A stretch of 64,000 nt of DNA from Pipra filicauda (lineage: Eukaryota; Chordata; Aves; Passeriformes; Pipridae). How positions within the stretch are numbered: the stretch's first letter is position 1; every line of letters starts with the position of its first letter. The notes under the pieces were generated by a model. The model worked only from the letters and a program-made list of their open reading frames with translations. It had not been told where the DNA came from and searched no databases. The DNA lies in NCBI RefSeq assembly GCF_003945595.2, contig NW_024104407.1, positions 558,001-622,000 of the forward strand, read 5' to 3'. The position numbers were made by a program, and so were the translations under genes. This document shows positions 1-12,815 of this stretch, piece by piece.

Positions 1-881
1 TGCAAAATGTCTGGGCAATTTGCACTCCCATGTGCTCCGTTCGGAAGCTCAACTCTCAAATTACCCCTGAAGAGCAACAATGGGTGCATTTGTGGGTATG
101 AATAAAGGGATCAGAGAGGAATTTACATCATACAGCTTCGGATATTATTTACATGCCTAGAATAGGATCGTGGGCTCCATATGCAGTTAATGGAGTCACT
201 CTTCATCCTGAGCTGGCATCTAAAAATGCAACAGGTTTGTGAAATGAGAAGACACAGTAGGATGTGGTCTTCTGACTCCCAGCTGTGCAGACCAGGGATC
301 CAGCTGCCTTGTGTGCATGGTGGTCCGTACATGCTCAGGCATCTTGGCTCCTTCCTCCTGGAAAGGTGGATGTGTTGCAGGGAAGAGACTCTCGGGTCTT
401 ACTCTCAAATAGATTTGAGATCTATTCAAGATGTTTAAAGGGACTTCAGGTTTGGTAAATGTTTCTTAGTCCCCATAGAGTTATGAGGTATAGTTTCAGT
501 TATAGCCTTTACACTCTAGGCTGGACAACATAATTATTCTCAGAAAAGTCATATGCAGTAATTATAAGCTAAAATTAAATTAAAATATATCATAATATAG
601 CATGGTGTGATATATTCTTCAGGATGATTTTGGATACTTAGTTATCCAAGCACTGTCTATGAAAAAGGCTTGTCACTCAACTTCTGTGTATCTTCAGAGT
701 TGGAGATCCTTGTCCCAGTGCTTGACTATCCTCACACTGAAAACTGGGTTTTTTTATAACATAAACTGGAATCCTATGGGTTCCAGCATGTGTCTGCTGA
801 CTCTAAAATTTCTAATTTTTTTGATAGATGATACTTCTTCTTTCTCCTTTCTTCTTCTTCCTTCTGCCAAGTAACACTTGT
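1..881. other. Non-coding AT-rich stretch, no gene recognised
   Basis: I recognise no exon or repeat family here. One plus-strand frame (starting at base 3) runs to about base 240 with a single internal stop, which is mildly longer than expected for this base composition, but I recognise no domain. The pyrimidine-rich run just before 882 (CTTCTTCTTC) abuts the CR1 copy that follows. Confidence 0.6.
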
Positions 882-1155
882 TGATCCCCAAGGGAATGGC
901 CTGAAGTTTTGTCAGGGGAGGTTTAAGTTGGATGTTAGAAAAAGGTTCTTCACCAGGAGGGTTGTTGGATGCTGGAATAGGCTTCCTAGGGAAGTGGTCC
1001 ACAGCACCAAGCCTGACAGAGTTCCAGAAGCATTTGGATGATACTCTCAGGCACATGGTGTGACTCTTGAGGATGGTCCTGTGCAGGGTTAAGAGTTGGA
1101 CTCCATGATCCTTGTAGGTCCCTTCCAACTCAGTACATTCTGTGATTCTGTGATT
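882..1155 (+). mobile_element. CR1 LINE fragment, 3' end (ORF2 tail plus 3' UTR)
   Basis: The sequence carries the CR1 block reading 'GGGAATGGCCTGAAG', then the segment encoding the last part of ORF2, then the 3' UTR ending 'GGTCCCTTCCAACTCAG' and a terminal run of ATTCTGTG octamers. The 5' side is truncated, as is typical of CR1. The 3' UTR wording (ATGATCCTTGTAGGTCCC) places it in the same subfamily as the copies at 5670, 19390, 44151 and 54428. The left boundary is soft by about 15 bases. Its reading frame is broken and it codes for nothing. Confidence 0.93.
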
Positions 1156-2467
1156 CATGTCATACATAGTAATTTTCCAACAGAACAGTTGTTAGGACTG
1201 AAGGGGAAGTGGACAGACAGGAAAATCGAATTTATAATGGAAAAACTGATGCATTTTTGGCAAAAGATCTCCCAACAACCCACAGTCTTCATACTCTTAT
1301 CTTTCAAGGAATTTTAACTGTAAATTTTGAATAGTGACTTTATTTTAAATCAAACATGTTTAACTTCCACAACCCAATGCCAATGTGTCTGTAGACTTAT
1401 GGAGGAGATAGGACACCATGAGCCTGGTCATCTGTCTCTGCTTTGCCATTCCTTAGGGTAAGGTCAGTCTGTGTGGGACAGACCTCAGCCAGTCTGGGGC
1501 CAGAGCTGGCTGAGGCCAGAGGGTCTCTGCTGAGCAGCACAAGTCCCCCAGCTGAAGCCATACTACCCACACGTGCAATCACAGAGCAAAATGGAAATGT
1601 GTTTTTGGCGTATGCTGAAGAGTCTGTACAGTCCTCTAGTTGATGTGCCTGGCAATAACAATAAGATGTGCCAGCATATGCAAGTAGCCTAAGTGCAGGC
1701 TCTGTGGGCACACAGCAGATACAAAAAGAATCATATATTTTAGATATATTGTGGTCCTCTCCAGATGCTGTCCTTGGGGGTTTCTTCTGAGATCTGAAGA
1801 AGGAGGGAAAGCAATAAAGGCACAATAAGGAAATAGGACTTTGATCACTACACAGTGCTGTCTGATCAGACTTAATTGATAAATGGAGCAATGAAAATAA
1901 CTGCTTTTTAATAAATCTGAGCGTTCATCACCAGTTATAAAGATGTCTTTAGCTATAAATTTGAAAAGATTGGACTGGCTGGAAGATTTTATAAACATCT
2001 GTTCTTCCAAGGTTAACTTGGTAAAAGAAAAGTCAAAAGGCCAATTGACTTAATATTGTTAGTTAAATATTACTAGTAATGAACTAAATAAAATAATAGT
2101 AGCAAAGAGTTTGGGGGTTTTAGTTTATATATATATATATATGTCTGTGCATATTAGCTACGGGGGGGTATGTGTGTGTAAAGACTGTATATCTGTAGTA
2201 TATTTAATCACATTGAACACAGATTTGTGAGCGAACAATTTCCTTGAATTAGCGCTTTTTCCCTGCTCTTTCTTATGTGCCTCTTTACAAAATAGTTGTA
2301 TTGCCATATTTTGTGTCTTCAAGTTGCCAGAGGCATCAAGTTTTGAAGGGAATCTATAGCACGTTCATTTATTTCAACTGCTTAGCTGTACAATATCTCA
2401 TGGATCAGATGGGGTTATGCAGAGAAGTTTTAGACAAGAAACAAGCATGTACACATGTCTGTGTACC
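1156..2467. other. Non-coding stretch with a short TA microsatellite
   Basis: No gene is seen. A short (TA)n run lies at about 2124-2141, followed by a GT-rich stretch near 2160-2180. A 164-codon minus-strand open frame crosses 1397-1891. It has no recognisable domain or coding signature and I treat it as chance. Confidence 0.6.
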
Positions 2468-2614
2468 AAAAAAAAAAAACAACCCCACAACAAAAAAACC
2501 CTAAAAACAACAAAAAAAAACCCCAAAAAAAAAAAAAAACCAAAAAAAACCCAAACAAACAAAAAACCAAACAAAAACAAAAAATAAAACAAAACAAAAA
2601 AACAACCCAAAAGT
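2468..2614. repeat. A/C-rich low-complexity tract
   Basis: About 145 bases consist of A runs broken by C, CC and CCC, i.e. a T/G-rich tract on the opposite strand. The open frames across it on both strands (lysine/asparagine-rich one way, phenylalanine/glycine-rich the other) are composition artefacts. Tracts of the same character occur in T/G orientation at 3357, 18733 and 31445. Confidence 0.9.
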
Positions 2615-3286
2615 TGTATTGGAAATTCACAGTAATAATTACACATTCTCTCCTATCTTCAGACTCAGATTTGCAGACAGAATCTGCTTTCAAACTAAAA
2701 TATTGGTTTTGTTCATTTTAAAGGCTTGGAATATGTTGTACTAATGCTAGAATATTTCCAAGCATTAAAGTGTCTTCAAAGAGATGAAAACAAGCCCTGT
2801 TACCTGTGAAGCTTAGTTTGTTCTCTGGCTTACATGTTCAGGAGCTGGCAAAGCCAGGAGGTGTTTTAGAGAGGCAAGTAAGAGGGGAGAGGAAATCATT
2901 CAAGGTGAAGTGGATGCCCTGAGAGAGGCTGGACACTGGACAGGTTCAATATTTCACATGTTCCACACCCTTGTCTTACTGTTCCCTCTGGGCTGCAAAG
3001 GCAGGAGGTCGAATCTGTGCAAGGCACACATCCATTTTGAGCTTTACATCTGACTGTCAGTTGGAATCACCCTGAACATATTACTGCATGTTAATATTTC
3101 TCATTAAAAGAGATCTTGAAATTTATGTAAGCTTCAATTGCATTATTTTCAATAGGAAACCATATTTATACTTAAATCTTCACCATGAGGAATAGCAATC
3201 CAGTAGTGTAACAAAGATGGTTGTTTTCCTGATAAAAGAAGTTACTACTATGCTTTTGAAAAATATGTCACTGAAAGTGCATATCA
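2615..3286. other. Non-coding stretch, nothing recognised
   Basis: AT-rich single-copy-looking DNA without an identifiable exon, RNA gene or repeat family. Confidence 0.6.
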
Positions 3287-3356
3287 GGGGAGGGGAAGAG
3301 GGAGTAAATGTAGGGAGATACACAAAATTGAAATAGGGGTGGGTATGGGGCTGGGG
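3287..3356 (+). other. G-quadruplex-prone G-run cluster
   Basis: At 3336-3356 four G runs (4, 3, 4 and 4 Gs) are separated by loops of 1, 3 and 2 bases, which fits the standard G-quadruplex rule on the plus strand. A looser set of G runs (GGGG, GGGG, GGG, GGG) precedes it at 3287-3315. The cluster leads directly into a T/G-rich tract. Confidence 0.7.
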
Positions 3357-3441
3357 TTTTTTTTGTTTTGGTTTGGTTTGGGTTTTTTTGTTGTTGTTTG
3401 TTTGGGTGTTTTTTTGGTGGTTTTTTTTGTTTTTTTATTTA
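3357..3441. repeat. T/G-rich low-complexity tract
   Basis: T runs are broken by G, GG and GGG. It is of the same class as the A/C tract at 2468-2614 but in the opposite orientation, with about 740 bases between them. The open frame through it is a composition artefact. Confidence 0.88.
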
Positions 3442-5669
3442 TAACCAGACAATCACTTTAAGGTCAATTCCAACATATGCCAAAGCCAAGGAGCATTTTC
3501 TATTCTGTGAATGTTTATGGTATTTTATTAGCCAGTCCCCTTCTCTGGGCTTTTCATCCTTTTGATGTTTAAACAGGAACACTTCTTCTGGAAGCCAGTT
3601 CACAGGGTCTCTTGGTGGGATGGAGATGAGTGTATGCTTCTCTCCAGCAGATTTACAGTGTTCTCATGTCACTGCACTTGACAGGAGCACACCTGGATAC
3701 CTCGTTGTTCTGCGATCATCTGTCTTGTGTGTGCTTCAGAAGCCATGAATTATTCATGCCCTCTTAGAATATTCCTCTGGATTTCCTGTGCTAGACCCTC
3801 AATATTGTGGCTTTTAAAGTTTGAAATGTAATTTTAGGACTTTTATCATGTCACTTCTACAAATATTTTCCTGTAGTGCAGTTTAACCCTTTACAGGGAT
3901 GAACTGATTTTTTGTTTTCCCAGGAATCTCTTCTTGGTTACCATAATTTCCATTGAATTTATTTGAAGAATGTTGATTGATAACAGTGATATCATTTAGA
4001 ATGTAGTCTACATAAAAACACCTGCTTATCATTTGTGTAACATCTGTGCTGTATGAGCGTAATGGGATTTTATGACAACTAAAAATTTTCGCTTTTTATT
4101 CGTGCTTTGCCATTTTTCCACTAGTCATAAATTTCCTAGTAAGTCCATTTTTAGTTTTTCTGTGTGATAAGATCTCTCTATTACTAAATCTCTCTGAAAG
4201 ATAGCCCTTAATCCTCATGTTCCTCTATTCCAAAGCTATACGTATTACTGTAACTCAGCAGTAAGTACAGTTCTGTTGGCCTAGTGTCCAAGAACTGCTC
4301 TCAGTCTCAAATCCCCCACTGCCTGCTTCATATGACACTAAGCTGTCATTTTAATCCCTGTTGTAATGAATCCCACACATATAGAGTGAATTTCATTATA
4401 CTGTAAAAGTGGTTTAAAATATTCCAGCAGAACAGTTTTCTTCTGAAAATGGCTTGGGTTTCTTGAAACAGGAAAGTTTCACAGTGTCTTTTCACTCTTT
4501 AGTGCAGGACTTGCTTGCAACAATTTATGTTACGTGAAGGAGTTTCTCTGGAGTTCTTTGCTGGGTATTGCATTAGACTGTAGATGTTCTGTGCATCCAA
4601 ACAATGAGAAAAGGCTGAATTTCATCTGACTGCACAAACTCAGGGAGAAAAAAAAGACAAAACAAATGAGAAAAAAATCCTATGAAACAAGAATATAGTC
4701 ATTGGCCATCTGTGCTGAAGGGGTACACAAACACACACACATCATATTCTCATCCTCTTGACTGAGTTGTGGGGACACGATCAGAATGTGTGCTTAATGA
4801 AGTGTGAGTAATGGAGGTAATTTTTATAATTTAGCAGTGGAAATTCTGCCTGGTTTAGGCTGTCTCTTTCATACTATTTATTTCTATCTTTCACTTTTCA
4901 TCCAATTTTATAAGCTTTCAGGTGCTGCTGCCTTCAGGACATAGTGACTCAATACTACGAATTAGCTGTTTAACAAGAGAACCTAATTTATGGTGTAGAG
5001 CAGCATTTAATGGAGAATTCTCAAATTAAATTTCATTATAATTCTGCACAGAGGCTTGATTAAGTGTTTCTACCACTGGGAATGGAAAGCAGCAGTGCAT
5101 ATGCAGACAGAGAATGCTGGGAGAAGTCTTCCCTGCCTTTAGTGCACAAGGATTTGTGGAGTCTGCTTTTCCCATCTCACCAGAATGGCAAGACTCTTAA
5201 AAGCAATAACTGGCCAACAGGTTGAGAACAGAGGGAGTTGAGTTTTTCCTTTTCCATTCCACTCCTTCCCCCAGACATGACTAAGATGTGGGACTTATTT
5301 TCATAGAAGGCTTTAGAAGCCAAATTATAGATGGAATTAAAAAGCAACTGGCAGGAGTCACATAAACCCAACAAAGTTGGTTGGTGCACAGTTCCCAGGG
5401 CGCAGGGAGTCCTTTCAGTGTAGACCACTGGAAGCATTTGGATGGGAAGGGGAGGTTATTAAAGTATACTCTGCTCTTAAATCCCTTTGGTAATCTTTGC
5501 CTCTAGCCAACAAATGAGGTGAAATGGTCTTTATCTTGCTGTAGATGTCTATAATACACATCCATACCTCCAAGGCAGACACATCAGGCTCCCATTTAGT
5601 GGAGAGAAATAAGCCTTTCAAAGAAATTTCTGATTCATTTTGCTTCAGATGCCTGGCCATTCACTTAAG
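3442..5669. other. Non-coding stretch, no gene recognised
   Basis: AT-rich DNA. A tiny CA run occurs near 4728. The short minus-strand open frames at 5177-5437 and 5415-5660 have no recognisable domain. No repeat family was recognised by eye. Confidence 0.6.
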
Positions 5670-5730
5670 CGCTGGACTCAATGATCCTTGTGGGTCCCTT
5701 CCAATTCAGAATATTCTGTGATTCTGTGAT
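5670..5730 (+). mobile_element. CR1 LINE, very short 3' end fragment
   Basis: Only the last ~60 bases of the CR1 3' UTR are present: 'GGACTCAATGATCCTTGTGG', then 'CCCTTCCAATTCAG' and two ATTCTGTG-type octamers. It is an extreme 5' truncation of the same subfamily as the 882-1155 copy. Confidence 0.9.
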
Positions 5731-8700
5731 AAGCTGTGACTGTAGGCTGAAGTTATGAAGACTTGTTTATGAAGGCAGCTGAGATGACTGCTCCAGATGT
5801 AGAGTTACAAAGTGTGATTTGTCCTGAACTAGCTGTGCTTGTTCTTTTCCACTGGCTAAAAATGAAGCTTTGAGTGACTAGTCAGAAGTGGATGCTGGCC
5901 TTCATTTAGTCACATCAGTCCTAACGTTTGTGTGGCTCTGTATTTGAAAGAGTTTTAATTGTGATTTATTTCCAACTAGAGCAGACTTTGGTCAAAAGAT
6001 GTCAGAGACTGAAGAATGGGGCTTAAGGTAGGGGAAAAAAGACTTGCTTAGCATTTAATCTCATGAATGAGGAACAAAATTTGAAGTTTAAAAGGAGGAG
6101 AAATTAAGTATACCAACCCAGCATCCAAAATGTCCACGGTGCATGCTCATTTCTTGTGGATGAGGTTCCTTAAATCTCAAGGTTTTTACTGGAAAAAGCA
6201 GAATGCGAGAGTCTCCCCAGGTCTACAACAGATGAAGCCATATATGACTGTGTATGATTTTAGGCTTATTGCAACTATACTGAAATTCAAAATGCAAAAG
6301 GAAAAGGCTCAAGGACATACACACTATTTGTGATACTCTCTGGAGTATATTGTGTTCATAAAGCAATAAATGGTTTGAATTCAGACACACAAATATGTAT
6401 AATCCAGGCTTTTTTGTCTCTTTCGTATGACGTATCTAAGCATTGCAGAGAAGCTACTGAACATAAACAGTTATTCCAGTAGAAACTGTTATATACAGCA
6501 CAGTTCACTGCATCCAAAATAGGTTAAGGATCTTTTAAACATTGCTTGTGAGGGAAAGGACTGTAGCAAATAGAAATGATTCAGAAGATTCAGTTCCAGC
6601 AGCATATTAGGAAGCTTAACATTCAACTTAAAATAGAACTGCAGATTAATTAAACAAGCAAGCTAGGACAGTAAAAACAAACACTGTTAGAAGTTTATGT
6701 AGCAGTAAAGACAAACTTCATGAACTTCACCATTAATGTCACCAGATTGAAGTAATGTAGGAAAAAAAGTATTTAAGAACTTCATTAAACGTGTTGGAAG
6801 AACTGAAGGAATATATTAGTAATTCTATCTTAGACCAGACATAGCAATACTTGAGAAAAAGAAAGCAAAAAACCAAAGTATTTCCAGAAACAAGGGGCAC
6901 ATACAGAAACAGTAAAAAATATTTTCAATAGAATAGCAAGTTAATGCACTCATTCCCAATTGGCATTGAGGTAGATGGCAGAGCAACTTTAGAACTCACC
7001 TAAACCTTTATGCATAAGGTGACTATTAACCTCAGGCAAGTAAGTTCATTCTTTCTTCAGGTCTCATGTAAGTCCTCCCTAGTGTGATCCTGAGCCAGCA
7101 AAAAATACATTACTAACCTCACCAAAAACCTAACTTCTAAAATTTCCCGCATAAATTAGACGAAGCATAGGAAATTTTAAGGCACTATCATTAATTTTTA
7201 TTTTCCTAAGACAGCTGACACTAGCAGTTACTGTTTACATATTTCTGGTAGGTGAAAAAAACACCCCAGTATATAATGCAAAATGGACAGACACTGAACA
7301 GAAAACTAGCCATTATTGTAATATAATTAGTCTTGGAAGAAGCATATAATAAATCACTAGAGAAAGTAAATGCAAGAAGGACAAATAGGCAAAAGCGTAC
7401 AGTACACTTTGAAATATACCCAGGTTTATGATATTCGTTATCTGGGGAAATACTGCATTCTGAGGTACCAAAATTTAATTAGAAGTAATCCTTTTAGTTG
7501 TCTATAAACTACAACATGACCTTTGGCAGTGGCTGTAACTGATCCACACTTTATTTAAGTCAAAGCAAAGAGTTTTGCTGACTTGAATGAGCACTGGGTC
7601 AGGCCCCAGCTCCTTCTGGTAGAGAACAGCCGTGTGCCACAGGTGGAGGAACATGAAATGTGTAGCTCTTCATGGAAGTTTCTGTAGCTGAAGCCTAGAC
7701 TGAATCCTATGTTTAACTTCATTTACAGGTTTTATTTTCTGACTCAGAGCTTGAGCCGCATAACTCAGTTTTTCATTCTGCAAGTATGAAACGTTGCCAA
7801 AAATTAAATTGACTACGGAGTATTAGGTTTTACAGCTGGATTGGACAATTGACCAAGCAAGGAACTGAAGGAACTTCACAATTTATTAGTTACTTAGTTC
7901 TTTCCAATTCCAAATTTTTACAAAATTGTATTCCTCCAGATTTGGAGCTTAAGGATGACATTCTAATGTGGGATTTCTTCATACTTTATTTTTGCTTTAA
8001 AATAAATCTTTATTTGAAAAAAAATGAATGTTGACTGTCTCAAGGAGGAATTACTTCATTAGTGTGGAGACATCACACTGATTAGTTCATCAGCTTGTGT
8101 CAATTTTTACTGCATTCATTCTTGCTACAATATGCAATACTTAAGTAATGATGGTTTTTGTTATTGTAACAAAAAAAAATTGGGTTTTGATTAAAGTGAT
8201 AAATACAATACTAGGAAATGTAAGCCCTGTGTTTTTAAATTATACTTTAGGAAATTGTTTGATAATTTATTTATTTGTATTTCGTAGATTTAATAAATTG
8301 CTATATATTTTTAGCAGTCAGGAGAAAATTAAAAGGAAATACTTTGGTAGAAGTCAAGGAAAAGAATGAAAGACTGAGAAAAAAAAGGGAAAACCCTTTA
8401 TGATTAATTATTGCTTGTACAATAGAAGAAAGCAGAAGGTGTAGCTTTATAAATTACAGAGGTATAGAATAAGTTGTAACAGATTTTCTTGTACAGATAA
8501 AGGGTTGACAGCACTCTGCAGACAGCCTTTCATATTTTTGTTCTGCAAGAAGCTGATCCTGCAGCCTTTGCAAAGTGTTTGCCGTGACATCAAGGGCAGT
8601 TGTGCCTGGATAAAGATAGAATGATCAGTTATTATGCTGGGAGATAAGTGATACACTTTAAACTGAATTCATCCTCAACATTTTCTTAAATAAAAAGTTT

Positions 8701-11700
8701 TAAATCGTTTGTGCTCAAGAGGTAAATTAACTGATGTAAGAAGTTGCTCTGCATAGCTGTCCTTCAAAGTGACTCAGTTACTTGTGAATGTTATATGGAA
8801 ATTTACTTTTTATTTCATTACAAGTTAAAAAAAAAACATTGTGTAGGTTATTTTTCAGGTGGATCTGAATAGGATGAATGAACTTAGCAGTTATCACCAA
8901 AAAAAAAGTTTGATTTTTGAAAGAGGATCTAAATGATGCTAAACACATTGGTTTGGGTGTTAAGCACATTTTTGGCATAATACAGCTGCCTCAAGTATCT
9001 TCTAATGAGAAGTAACAAAGTGAAAAATTGAAAAAAAATAAGTTAAATTTCTAGTGATCTTCTTACTCTCTTCGTGTGTCTTTTTCACTGTCACTGATAC
9101 TTTTGTATCACTCCTGTATGTATATCAGTGAATGTTTTACTTAAAAACAGTGAAATTGGCAACTGGGTGAAATAATTCACTTTCACCTTCCCAAAACTTT
9201 AAAAAACTAGTTATTTACTTAACAAAGCACAGTTAACTGAAATTGAATCCAACTTTTTAATCTTTTGTAAGATCAATTGAAGTAATTGGACTACGTAATA
9301 ATGACACATTTAATTTAAAATATTTTTAGATTACCCATAATTGATTTCGAGACATTGACTGATTGCTATAAAAGCTTGGTTTTAAGCAGCTGACAAGCTG
9401 ATGACAAGCATTAATGGATTTTGCAATGAAGAGTTTGAATTAGAAAAGGAATTTTGTCAGAAGAAAATACATGTTTCTGTCATAAAAATGCATGACAGCG
9501 AAGATGGACACTACATCACTGAAAACAACCTGAAAACTAAGTTTGAAACTTTTTGGCAGAAAGTATAATGGCATATAAATACAACCATTGTGTTCCAAAC
9601 CAAAAGATTTGGAGTTTAGTGACTTATCTCACTACTAACACACAAATATGAATCCACTGAAAGTATATAGACTATTGAAATCTAAAGGAGTAGAAAGAAG
9701 AAAACAATCACACTAAGAGAGGTGCATAAGTGCCCAGTCAAGTGTCTATCAGTGCTCAGGTACAGGCAATCTCACTGCTATTAACCACTCAGGACATTAC
9801 TGTCCTTATTTAAAGGTTTGATCGTGAGTTATGGGCTTGAGCATAACTGTGTGCAGGGCATTTCAAGAGTATATGTGAAGACAGAAGTGAGTTTTGTTTA
9901 ATTTTAAAACTTGTAGGAATATATGCTTGTATTATTCTGATATTTCAGTTGTTTCATGTGAGGATAACTGAGAGGACGAAGCTGGTTTAGGATTAAAATG
10001 GATCTGTAGAATAAGTTTGTTTCTGATAGGTCATGATAAAACTGTTTGATGACCTATGGTAAAGGCAAAAAAGTTGAATACTTTTAATACTTTTATTGGA
10101 CTAGAGAGAGAATGGCTGACCCTATTTGTATAGGACTACAGTACCAGAAGTACAGAGTATTTTATTTTATAAAATTAAAAAAAATAACTTTGAATAAATA
10201 TTTTATACTAGTGTAATGCTATAGTGTATGTGCACAAGGCTGACTGTTACCAGGTCAGTGGAGGTTCTTGCCAGTGCAAATTAAAGCAGGTGAAAATTGA
10301 GGGAAATTTAGGCATAAGAGACCCTGTCGAACAGTTCTCAGTTTCATGAGGCCATTAAAATCTTGAATTCAGTATCATTTGGAACAGCCATGCACAGAGA
10401 GACTGAAGATGAAAATGGAATTTCTTAATTTATTTTTACATATGGAAATAAAACAAATGCATATTTTAAAGAAACACAGACGAGGTGTTAATATATTCAG
10501 AAAGCAATAGATGGTTTTGGATCTACCAATTCAGTGTCCCAGCTGTAACTTGCTGCTTTCCACATACTGACATTAACTGTAAGCAGTATATCACAAACCA
10601 ATTTGTGCTGTAAGAATGTGTTGCAGCATGTATCTCGAAGAACATTTTATGTTCCACAGTATCAGTTAATTGTGGAATATTTGGAGATTGGGTTTTCCCT
10701 TCTTTTCTTGTACTCCAGGTTCTCTGCATTCCTGCCAAATCTGTGCATCTCTGTAATTGTGTAAATATACATGTATGTATCCATGCACACCAGGTATGCT
10801 GGAATGGTGACTGTCAGTGTACAGAATTACAGATCAATCATGGGAAGGTAGCAGTATCCAGTGTTAAAATGTTAATGATATTCTAGGAGGAATAGAGAGT
10901 TGCTGTTCAATCTGACCATAGCTGTTTCATTGGAGACTAGCCCACTTGTTAATGATGCTAACTTTGCTCAGTCTGAGATTAAAATATTTCACTTGATATA
11001 CATAATTACTGCATTTCTGGGTGGTTTTTTTCCCTTCCACTGGTAGGTCTTTGTCTGCCCTTAAAGCACTCCAATGATTTTTTATTCCACCACATATAGC
11101 ACCAAGTCCATAGTCTTTGATTCTTCATTTTCTGCTACTAAATTGCAGTCCATATCTATTAATGTCATTCTGAACATTGCTCAGGTCTCTTTGTCTGATA
11201 TTTCAATTTCCCTCTGCCTTGACAATGATTCCCAATTTTTTGTCACCGTTTGACTTCTTTGGCATAACCTGTTTGTGCAAAGGTCATTAATGCCTCCTGT
11301 CCCAGATCCTCTTTAAAAAAAAATGAATCAAGTAACTTGACTTACCAGCAAGTGATTCCCTTTCATCACAATAATTGACATTTCAACTTGTCCTTACTAG
11401 TTGTGATTCTTTAATGAATTCGTATTTTTCTTAGACTTGCCTTTCATTAAACTTGCCTTTTTTCTTGTAGCTGCCTTCAGCTGGTGAATTCTAGTCAGAT
11501 GGAGCTGAGGTACTTGAGGAACTGTCAAATGCTGACATTCAGAGAGACTAAATCCATTTCATTTCTTTGTCTACAAGTTCAGTTATCTTCTCAGAGGAGG
11601 ATAACTGGTTAATCTAGTGCAATCTTCTTTTCACAAACTCATGATTCATTTTGTTCCATTTTCCATTTATCTCTATATTTGAAAGCCTAAACTGAGGCTA

Positions 11701-11927
11701 TACAACAAAACAAATTTAACAAGAAAAATGAAGTGGAGAAATAACTTTAGATAGTACTGTATCTGCAAATGATATATAAGACTCTAGCTATTGTAAAGTC
11801 AGGCTTCTTTTCGATGTATGTCACATCTGATATGCACTACAAGGTAACAGTTAAAACTGAGGCATAACTTTAGCCTCGTGTTTGCTACGATTGCTGTGGT
11901 ACACAGAACAGATAGAGAAGCTGAGTT
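5731..11927. other. Six kilobases of non-coding AT-rich DNA
   Basis: I see no exon, RNA gene or dated repeat. Around 7577-7602 there is a short string (GACTTGAATGAGCACTGGGT and following) that resembles a motif seen in old amniote interspersed repeats, too short to call. A TATA-like string at about 9366 has no supporting promoter context. Everything else is featureless by eye. Confidence 0.6.
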
Positions 11928-12815
11928 CACAGAATTGTTAGGGTTGTAAGGGATCTCTGGAAATCATCCAGTCCAACCCTGCTGCCAAGGCAAGGTGACC
12001 TACAGCAGGTGACACAGGAACGTGTCCAGGTGGGTTCTGGATATCTCCAGAGAGGGAGACTCCACTGCCTGCCTGGGCAACCTGTTCCTGTGCTCTGCCA
12101 CCCTCAGTGTAAAGAACTTTTTCCTCATGTTGAGGTGAAACTCCTTGTGTTTTAGTTTATAGCCATTGCTTTTCATCCTGTATCTGGGCACCACTGAAAA
12201 GAGTCTGGAACCATCTTCTTGGCACCCACTTTTGAGATATTTATATGCATTGATGAGATCCCCTCTCAGGTTTTTCTTCTCTAGACTAAACAGTCCCAGC
12301 TCCTACAGTCTCTCCTTAAAAACAGAGATGTTCTGGAGCCCTCATCATCTTTGTTGCCTCTGCTGGACCCTCCAGTAGTTCCCTGTTTTTCTTGTACTGA
12401 GGAGTCCAGAACTGAACATAGCACTCCAGTCTCCCGATTGCTGTTCCCAAGGCAGCCTCCATCACATCACCCATCAGTCCCTCTCTGTTCCCAAAGAACA
12501 GGTCCAGTGGGGCACCTCCCATAGCTGGCTCCCTCACCAGTTGTGGAAGTTATCTTCCACACACACCAGGAAACTTCTAGACTGCTGTATTTCTGTATTT
12601 CCATCAGGTGTATAGTAAACTGAAGTCCCTCATGAGAACAAGAGCTAGTGATTTTGAGATTTCTCTTAGCTACTTATAGAATATTTCATCTGCTTATTCA
12701 TCCTGGGTGGGAGGTCTGTAATGGAATCTCACCAGGATATCTGTCTTGTTGGCCTTCCCCCGATTCTTACCTATAAACCCTATTATCACTATTATCAAGC
12801 TCTAGACAGTGACAA
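11928..12815 (-). mobile_element. Internally deleted CR1 LINE: endonuclease piece joined to ORF2 C-terminus
   Basis: Read on the minus strand, about 12780 down to 12440 encodes a decayed part of the CR1 ORF2 apurinic-type endonuclease region (motifs like 'KANKTDILV' and 'GGAPLDLFFGNREGLMGDVM'). Within the open frame at 12537-12316 this runs straight into the ORF2 C-terminal motif 'VQFWTPQYKKN'. The reverse-transcriptase core that should lie between the two is absent. From about 12430 to 11928 the usual C-terminal segment and 3' UTR follow, ending at the CACAGAATTG-type terminus. It is heavily mutated and non-functional. The exact junction (about 12430) and the 5' edge (about 12815) are eyeballed. 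This could be a deletion in one copy or a member of a shortened CR1 family. Confidence 0.85.

Noticed and set aside
3..240. Coding-like frame at the left edge
   Set aside because: It has one internal stop, no recognised domain and no splice context. It is too weak to call an exon or a retroviral remnant.
1397..1891. 164-codon minus-strand open frame
   Set aside because: No domain, signal or exon context is recognisable. A frame of this length is plausible by chance in 64 kb read in six frames.
2398..2721. Lysine/asparagine-rich and phenylalanine-rich frames
   Set aside because: They are produced by the A/C low-complexity tract.
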